Positions 57,361-64,000 of a DNA stretch of 64,000 nt are shown piece after piece. The translations under genes were made by a program, and so were the position numbers. The first letter of the stretch is position 1. Each line of letters begins with the position of its first letter. The notes under the pieces were generated by a model. That model made no database searches and was not told the origin of the DNA. It saw only the letters and a program-made list of their open reading frames with translations. Source of the stretch: Rapana venosa. Lineage: Eukaryota > Mollusca > Gastropoda > Neogastropoda > Muricidae. The stretch is from positions 1,725,282 to 1,789,281 of the forward strand of contig CM054155.1 of assembly GCA_028751875.1 (NCBI GenBank), in the 5' to 3' direction.

Positions 57361-59200
57361 GACTTATGGGCGACTTATGGAGAGAAGTTAAGTGAAATTT
57401 GCAAGAACTCCCCAAGAGAATTTTTCAAAAGTGTGAAGACGATGAGAGTAAGAGATGAGCCATTCAATCCAACAACAGTAGTGAATGATGCAAATGGGGA
57501 GGCACTGCACAAAGAAGAGGAAATTCTGAAACGATGGGAAGATTACTTTTAAAGATCTTTTAAACCCATCTGCAATACAAGCTTCCAGCTCTCGTTCTCA
57601 CCCCTTTTAAAAAGACCAGTTGACCCCCAAACCCTGAAGCTAAAAGAGAAAAGCAATAAGCCCAGCCCAAGGGAAAACGGCAGGTGTGACAGCAAAAACA
57701 ACTAAAGCCCCCTTGATGGGAGGAAGGGGTTAAGTGGCTCCCATCATCTTCCAGAAGCAGGGGAAGAGAGGAAAGTCCCAATGGACTGGCAAAACGATAG
57801 TGGTGCCATTTGGGAAAAGAAGAAGGGCGCAAGAGGTGCAGCACCTACGAGGCATTTATTTTCCAGCCTGTGGGAAAAATGTTGAAAAGATTCGGGAAAC
57901 CCCGCGCACAAGAGCCAAGCAAAACACTATGAGAAAACGCCCAGTTTGGTTTCGGAGAGGAAGGGGGCACGTTTTGCCATTTCGCACCCCGACGTTGTGA
58001 AAGAGCATCGAATAAAACCAAGCCCGATACAGTATTCGTTGATAAGAAAAATTTTTTGCCCGAGTAAACAGAGAAAGCTCGGGAAAGATACTGGAGCAGT
58101 ACGACATAAAAGGGGGCAGTTGCTCGTAACTTCGAGAATTTGCCAAGTATGGCGCAGTCCGAAAAGCCAGTGGAAACACGACTGGTTCCGGTTTTACATA
58201 GGGTAGGCAAGGTGCGTACTCTCTCCCTTCTCTTCGTGTCTAATGGCAGATTAAAAAAGACCCAAACCCCGTTTGAGGCCCTAAACGAATTTTTTTTTGT
58301 GACGACCGTCCTGATAAATCAGAACAAAGCAGTCTTCAAGTCCCCACAGACCAATCAACACAAGTGGAGAGTATGAATGAAGATCAGTTCACCAAAACGA
58401 AGTTATGTCTGTCAGCAGAAATGGGAAAGTGGCATAACATAACGGGACCCAGCTGAAACAGACCAAAGAATTTAATACCTTGGCGCCTCTTCATGAAGAT
58501 GGAAAAAATTGGACAGAGAGATAAAACAAGATCCCAAAAAAGGAACAAAACGCGTCTTTTTCCAATGCCCCCTTCAAAAACATTCAGAAACCCCAATGGC
58601 CCCAAGGGCAAACTATCAACACCATCTTCGTTCCAAACTCACTCCCGGTCAGCAGGGGCCCCAACAAAAGCCTTAAAAGAGAAAAAATTTGGGTCACATG
58701 TTAAAATGCGTCCCTTGAGAAAGCTGTAAACAAGACCAAAACCGGCAAGATCAAGAATGGGGTGATCAGGACAGGGTCGGCTAACCCAATTTCCACCATA
58801 TCGAACAACAAAGGATCAGGGGGTTTTTGGTCCCCTCATAGAATGTCGCCAACCAAACCCCAGCCCTACGGGCATACACCCCCAAAACAAGGCTGGAAAG
58901 CCGGGAGACCGGGGGAAACGAATTGAGCGCTCCGTGGCTGACCCCTGCGAGCCCATGTTTTGTCACTCATAAAGCCTCCCCCCTTTGCTGCGACAGAGCG
59001 TGTCCCCCGCAACGCCAAAGGGCCCCGCAAAGATAAAAGAAAAAAAGAAAGAGAAAGTTGCCCTTGATTTGTTTTTGCAAGATTTTAGCGCTATATAAAT
59101 TTTTTCCCTTTTTTATTTTTTATTATTATTATTTTATTATTTTATTATTTTTTATTTTATTATTATTATTATTATTATTACCGGGTAATGAATAAGTACT
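57361..59200 (+). pseudogene. LINE reverse transcriptase and 3' end (decayed)
   Basis: Fragments in order: FFKSVKTMRVRDEPFNPTTV (about 57425); PMDWQND (about 57775, before RT motif 1); a KTPSLVSERKGA piece (about 57930); VVKEHRIKPSPIQYSLIRKI (about 57990); a LNEFFFVTT piece where the catalytic F-ADD box belongs (about 58285), with Asp residues lost; LSAEMGKWHN and KLSTPSSFQTHS further on. The 3' end is TTTTAGCGCTATATAAATTT with an (ATT)n tail at 59110-59180, the same tail as SINE family 2. Sequence quality is poor after 57550. Confidence 0.75.
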
Positions 59201-59225
59201 CTGTGCTTTTTTACATCCGTCCCAC
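59181..59225 (-). repeat. SINE family 1 3' end (inverted)
   Basis: Reverse reading gives GGGACGGATGTAAAAAAGCA followed by the 'gagtacttattcattaccc' block. Confidence 0.65.
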
Positions 59226-60024
59226 CCGAAGTAACACTTTTCTTAATAATGAACCCAATATCAACCTCAAAGAGTAAAAAAACAAAGCGAAAAATCTTTA
59301 AAAAAACAATGCGACAAACAAAAAACAAAAGAAAGCCCCCCCTCCCCACCCACTCCCCCCCACCCACCCCAAAAAAACCCACCCAAACAAAAAAACCAAA
59401 AAAAAAGAAAAAAACACATAAACAAAGAAAACAAAAAATAAAGAAAACAAAAAAAAAAAAATCCAACAAAAACAAAACCCCAACAAAACCCCCACGCCCC
59501 CCCCCACACAAAAAACCCCAACCCCAAAAAATGAAAAAAAAAACAAACCAAAAACAGGACAAACCAAAAAAAAAAAAAAAGGGAGAGAGACCAAAAAAAA
59601 ACAAAAAATCACAAAAAAACAAAACAAAGAAAAACTCCCCCCCCCCCCCCCAATTTTTAAAAACCCAAAACTTATAGAGTCAAAAAATTAAACCCCTTCA
59701 TATTGAAAAAGGGGTTTACACATAGTTGTTACACGTGACAAAAAGAAAAGTGGGATGTAGATGATAGATAGAGAAAACAGACATTAGTGATAGATATAGA
59801 ATAGATAGATAGTTTTAGATAGTTGTAGATGTAAAATTTGATTAGATTAATAGTTTAAAGAGAAAAGACGCAGGCGGAAGTTAAAAAGATTTTAAAACAA
59901 GAAAAAAGGGAAAACACCTAACAGAATGGCGAAATTTTAAAAAGGATAGACAAACGAAAAACAAACGACAGACAGCAGACAGAAAGAAAAAGAAGATAGA
60001 TAGAAGATAGATAGATAGTGTAAA
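59226..60024. other. no gene; A/C-rich then (GATA)-type repeats
   Basis: 59270-59660 is almost all A and C, giving Lys/Pro or Phe/Val frames that are not genes. TAGATAGATAGA repeats at 59755-60020. Confidence 0.7.
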
Positions 60025-60305
60025 GATGGTGGTTCGGGGTCGAGGTAACGCGTGTCTAAAAAGCGAAAAGCCCGGGTCTGAAGTGGGGGCGTTTCGTACC
60101 CGTTTGGGGCCCGGAAAATTTTTCCCCCCTCCATTGACCTGGTGGTGGTCTGGCGCTGTCTTTTGGTGAGACGATAAACCCCAGGTCCCCTGTGTTATCG
60201 TAAATTTTTAGCGCACGTAAAAAAAAACCCCGGCAAAAAAGGGGTTGTCCCCGGCAAAATTCTTAGAAAAAAGCCCCTTGATAGGGAAAAAAAATACAGC
60301 TGCAG

Positions 60306-60342
<37 letters not shown>

Positions 60343-60512
60343 TGAAAGGGTTTGGGCGCGCTAAGTGGCGACGCGTTTTTCCGCTTCCCCGGGGAGAGCG
60401 CCCCCCATTTACGGAGAGAAATCTGCCGTGACTTAAAGAAATCTGAGGCTTTGATTTGTTGGTTTAAAAATTCAGCGCTATATAAATTCCCTACATTATT
60501 TTTTTATTATTA
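60025..60512 (+). repeat. tRNA-derived SINE, family 2, with LINE-type tail
   Basis: Head GATGGTGGTTCGGGGTCGAG (A-box region eroded), CGTTTCGTACCCG (B box), GGTGAGACGATAAACCCCAG (central block), poly-A 60306-60338, GGCGACGCG...CCCCGGGGAGAGC, then TTTGATTTGTTGG and CAGCGCTATATAAATTCCCT with a T-rich tail. Complete 3' end. Confidence 0.85.
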
Positions 60513-61570
60513 AAGAGCATAAGACAATGATGTAGATAGATGAAGATAGATAGGTAGTAGGTAGATAGGTAGATAGATAGATGATAGAAGAAGATAGATA
60601 GATAGTAGATTGATAGTGATAGATAGGGATAGATAGTAGATAGATAAACAGCAGAAGCGTTAGAAAGTTATAACAAGAAAAGAAGAAAAAAATAACATAA
60701 AGTGCGAAAAATTTAAAAGGGTAGACAAAAAAGACAAAAAAACAGACAGGGCAGACAGAAAAATAAAAGATAGATAAATATAAGTCGATAGGTGGGTAGT
60801 TTTAGTGGCGACGGCAGACGCAGATACATACATACATACAAAAAATATACATATATACATCATACATCCATCCATACATAGGTAGATAGAAACCAAAATA
60901 CATAGATACTTTTAAAATAGAAAATGATAGAAGACAGACAGTTTTAAACATAGGGATAGACGATAAACAGGTAGATAGTAGATAAACTTTTTTTAAAAAT
61001 TTTTTTTTATTTTATTTTTTATCGGGAAATGGAATAGACTTATGTGTTTTTTAATAAATTAAAAACAAAAGCTTTATTGTCTCAAAGCAGAGAAAATTTC
61101 CCGGGGGGTTATCGCCATACAAAAAAAAAACAATAACATTTAAACATTTAAAAATAATATTTAAAAACAAACACATGTCCCAAAATCAGCACGCACCCCT
61201 CACAGATTTAAAATTTCACACAAATCAGCAATATCTCAGCCCGCCACAAACCCACCCAACAAAATCACTTTACTCTGTGGCACAAGTAAACCCGTACGTC
61301 CGCACATTCCAGTCACTGCGCACGCGCACGCCGTCGCACATTGTAAACATTGTACCCCTGCTCACGCATTTTAATAATATAGTCAAAATTTTTATAACTG
61401 TTGTATAAAACAAATATTAATTTAAAAAAACCTTGTTCTTTTAAAATATTGAACAGTCTAAAATAATAAAAACGCGCACGTATTTAAATAAAAAATTAAA
61501 AATAATTTAAAAATTTTTTATAATATGTATGATGCAAATATCAGTGAAGTTTTTACTCTATTCTAAAAGA
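60513..61570. other. no gene; (GATA)n-like repeats and A/T-rich sequence
   Basis: TAGATAGATAG repeats at 60535-60660 and 60770-61000, then A-rich low-quality sequence. A short SINE 1-like piece may lie near 61018-61060. Confidence 0.6.
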
Positions 61571-63530
61571 AATGAACACGTTTACATTAATAAAGGTTTT
61601 GCCCTTTGAATTTCCTCCAAGAGACATCAAAAACCCTGAGACCTTCAGCAAGACCATTCAGGAGCATCGCGGAGATCCCTTTGGGGAAAGAGGGAAAAAA
61701 GAACCAACCCTGGGTTACCAACGATATCCTGGACCCGTGCGACCAAAAGTAGGGAGTAAGCCAGTGAAGAACAAAAACCCCAGAAACGGCCCAAGATATA
61801 GAAATCAACAGGTCAATCAAGAAAAAGATGATGAGGCCCTGGGGAAATGGATGTCAGAACAATGCTCCAGGTTGAGAAGGGAATGGCGAAAAGGACAGCA
61901 AAGAGGCGTACCCGAATCAAAAGGTAAAAAAAGTCCCCCAGCCCAAAGACCTCCGTTATTGAAGAAAAAAAGGGGCAGCCCTTCAGAGAGCACCATTCAT
62001 GAAGAGTGGACGAATATTGCCGAGACCCGTACAACTACAAGTGAAGGCTGATCCGAACAAACTTCACGAGCAAGACCCAAACCCTCAGATCCGAAAACAC
62101 ACAGGTGCTGGGGGAAGAGGGAGAAAAGCAGTAAAATCCCTGAAAAGGGGTCAAATCACCAGGGATTGACAACATCCCGGTGATCATCAAGAACGGAGGC
62201 CCCGAGGACAAAGGGATTAACAATCACTGCCAAAGTATCTGGACCCGCAAAGAGCAGTGAACAGTGGACCAATCCATCATAGTTCCATGCCCAAAAAAGG
62301 GGGATCTAAGAAGTGCCAAAATTAAGAAAATCAGTCTGATAAGCCCTCCCAACAAAGTTATGCTCGCATTGCCTTGAAAGACTGAAACCACAAGCAGAAG
62401 AATTTCCCATCGAAGAACAGGAGGATTCAGACCAGGGCGAAGCACAGTCGAGCAGACTTCAACATCAGAAAGCTCAAAAAAAAGCTCTCCAAATCGCTAC
62501 GCTCTACAAAAACTTCATTGACTTCAGAAGGGGCCCTTTGCCGAGTGTGGGAAGAAGCTCTGTGGCAAATCATGAGAGACTATAGTTGCGGGACCCGATT
62601 AAGTCATCCAGGCGCTGTATGACGCTCCCCCAGTGCAGTCCCCATGGGTGGAGAATCGGGGAGTTTTCCCGGGCTTCAGTTGGAGTTCGACAAAGGGTGC
62701 CCGCTACCCCCCTTCTTTTCAAGTGTTCCTGGAGAACATCTGCAGGAGGCCTCCTTTACTTCAAGACCACAAACAAATAGGGGAAGGCCCGTCTGCAATC
62801 TTCGTTCGCAGACGATATTGTCTATGGGCCGCAGTGAAGAAAACTCCCGGATTCACACCAGTTTGGAACATCACCAATGCCACGGTATGGAGATCAGCAC
62901 GGGAAAGAGCAAGATCCTAGTGAACAGTACCACACCGACCACCCCCACCAGCATCAAGATGAGTGGCGAGACACTAGAGGAGGTGGAAACTTTCAAGTAC
63001 CTTGGAGCAGTCATCATTAAAGAAGGCACGAGCACACAAGAGGTGAAGATCAGACTTGCTGTGGCACTCTCCTCCATGACTAAGCTGGCGAAAGTGTGGA
63101 GAAACCACAACATCAGAACCCACACTAAGGTCAGACTCTACAAGGCACTCGTCACATCCATTGCCTTTTACAGCTGTGAAGCATGGACACTTACTGCCGA
63201 TTTAGAACGTCGCATTCAAGCCTTTGAGATGAAGTGCCTCAGGCGGATCCTGAACATCACCTACAGAGACCGCAAAACCAATGACTACGTCTGGCAGCAG
63301 ATCGAGGCACTGGCTGGCAAACAAGAACCATTGCTAGATACAGTCAAACGGAGGAAACTGAGGTGGTTTGGCCACACAACAAGGCATAACAGCCTGTCAA
63401 AGACAGTCCTGCAGGGAATGGTGGAAGGAGCAAGGAGGCAGGGACGACCACGCAAAAGCTGGATATCCAACATCAAGGAGTGGACCGGCCTCACTGTACC
63501 AAACCTCCTGAAAACAGCCTAGGACAGAAC
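61571..63530 (+). pseudogene. Second LINE, reverse transcriptase and C-terminal domain
   Basis: Left part broken: KSPGIDNIPVIIKNGG (about 62150), VDQSIIVPCPKKGDLRSAKI (about 62258), RTGGFRPGRSTVEQTS (about 62418, RT block), GVRQ/GCPL pieces (about 62680) and FLENI near 62735. From 62885 the frame is open to TAG at 63520-63522: MEISTGKSKILVNSTT, VETFKYLGAVI, YKALVTSIAFYSCEAWTLTA, RIQAFEMKCLRRILNITYRD, KRRKLRWFGHTTRHNSLSKT, RRQGRPRKSWISNIKEWTGL. This is the thumb/connection domain plus C-terminal tail of a non-LTR element. The 3' tail is (TGAG)n at 63589-63615. The left limit is uncertain. Confidence 0.88.
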
Positions 63531-63588
63531 CATTTGGCGGTCCACTTGCAACGTCCGTGCGGGTACCCCAACGGTCGTCCCGACCAAG

Positions 63589-63691
63589 GATGAGTGAGTG
63601 AGTGAGTGAGTGAGCCTTTAGTCTCTCTCTCTCTCCCTCCCCCCCCTCTCTCTCTCTCTCTCCCCTCTCTCTGTGTGTGGTGGGCTTTAGT
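63589..63691. repeat. (TGAG)n LINE tail and (CT)n tract
   Basis: GATGAGTGAGTGAGTGAGTG at the end of the second LINE, then (CT)n at 63622-63671. Confidence 0.9.
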
Positions 63692-64000
63692 TTAATTCAG
63701 ATTTATTGTCATACATCTATTAATTAGCAGAATTGAGGTTGGAATAAAACTATTTTTAAATCGCAGGGTTCTAGACTTGGGTACTCTGTAGCGCTTTTGA
63801 GAAGGCAGGAGTTCAAAATATTTTGCAAGCACATGTGTGTCATCACTCACAATCTGTCTAGCTCTGTCTTTCACACAGCATTCATACAAGTCATTCAGTT
63901 TCATTTGCTCACAGCCCACAATTTTGCCACAACTGGTTACAATCTTGTTTACTATGTTTTTGTTTTTAACAGTCAGGCCCTCATACCAACAAACCAAGGA
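63692..64000 (-). pseudogene. Third LINE, C-terminal tail of ORF2
   Basis: Open minus frame of 101 codons running off the right edge: VCWYEGLTVKNKNIVNKIVT, KIVGCEQMKLNDLYECCVKD, then YFELLPSQKRYRVPKSRTLR, FKNSFIPTSILLINRCM. Same C-terminal tail type as 26544-27318. The rest of the element lies beyond the window. Confidence 0.8.

Noticed and set aside
59249..59677. 142-codon Lys/Pro-rich basic protein
   Set aside because: The region is almost only A and C, with long homopolymers; no motif and poor base quality.

Overview
The window is eukaryotic, intergenic and made almost entirely of repeats. I see no intact host gene, no operon and no rRNA. Two exact 500-N scaffold gaps, abundant (CA)n/(GT)n/(ATT)n microsatellites, tRNA-derived SINEs, several non-LTR retrotransposons and Polinton-type DNA elements point to a large marine-invertebrate genome. 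A mollusc, probably a gastropod, is my guess from the style of the SINE and LINE tails; this is an inference. Base quality is uneven. Stretches such as 1-2700, 4000-7800, 14226-18650, 35460-39190 and 57550-61550 have inflated homopolymers and many lost single bases, as in poorly polished long-read consensus. Part of the frame damage below may therefore be technical.

The main object is a complete, broken Polinton/Maverick-like element at 41040-56383 (15.3 kb). It has ~0.92 kb terminal inverted repeats (TIRs), AG...CT ends and a near-perfect 6-bp target duplication (GACCAG/GACCAT). It sits inside the endonuclease region of a LINE, whose two halves resume at 40640-41039 and 56384-59200. It carries a protein-primed-type family B DNA polymerase (minus, 45459-48758), a capsid-like gene (plus, 53582-54858), a divergent coiled-coil/membrane gene (minus, 52375-53539), a small gene (plus, 51926-52370) and several unidentified genes. 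Integrase, packaging ATPase and protease were not recognised.

Related copies occur at 6142-8905 (A), 22099-24945 (B) and 33372-34538 (D, cut by a gap). A and B lack ~9.4 kb of the interior, with a TCAAG microhomology at the junction. Each element end carries a ~160-bp hairpin whose two arms match each other within a copy but differ between copies. This is the most unusual signal in the window.

Layout: 1-910 LINE RT fragment; 3466-13725 duplication copy A; gap; 14226-18650 poor sequence with a purine tract; 19230-30660 duplication copy B (SINE, transposase-like gene fragment, Polinton derivative, LINE insertion, SINE); 30859-31215 SINE; 31560-32560 nuclease-like pseudogene (minus); 33372-34538 Polinton end D; gap; 35039-39190 poor sequence; 39192-41039 SINE plus a duplicated Polinton/LINE junction and LINE 5' part; 41040-56383 Polinton; 56384-59200 rest of that LINE; 60025-60512 SINE; 61571-63615 second LINE 3' half; 63692-64000 third LINE 3' end (minus).

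The parts are related as parasites of one another. LINEs appear to supply the 3' tail used by one SINE family, SINEs sit beside (CA)n tracts, and Polintons land in LINEs. Nothing here looks like a functioning gene set at present.
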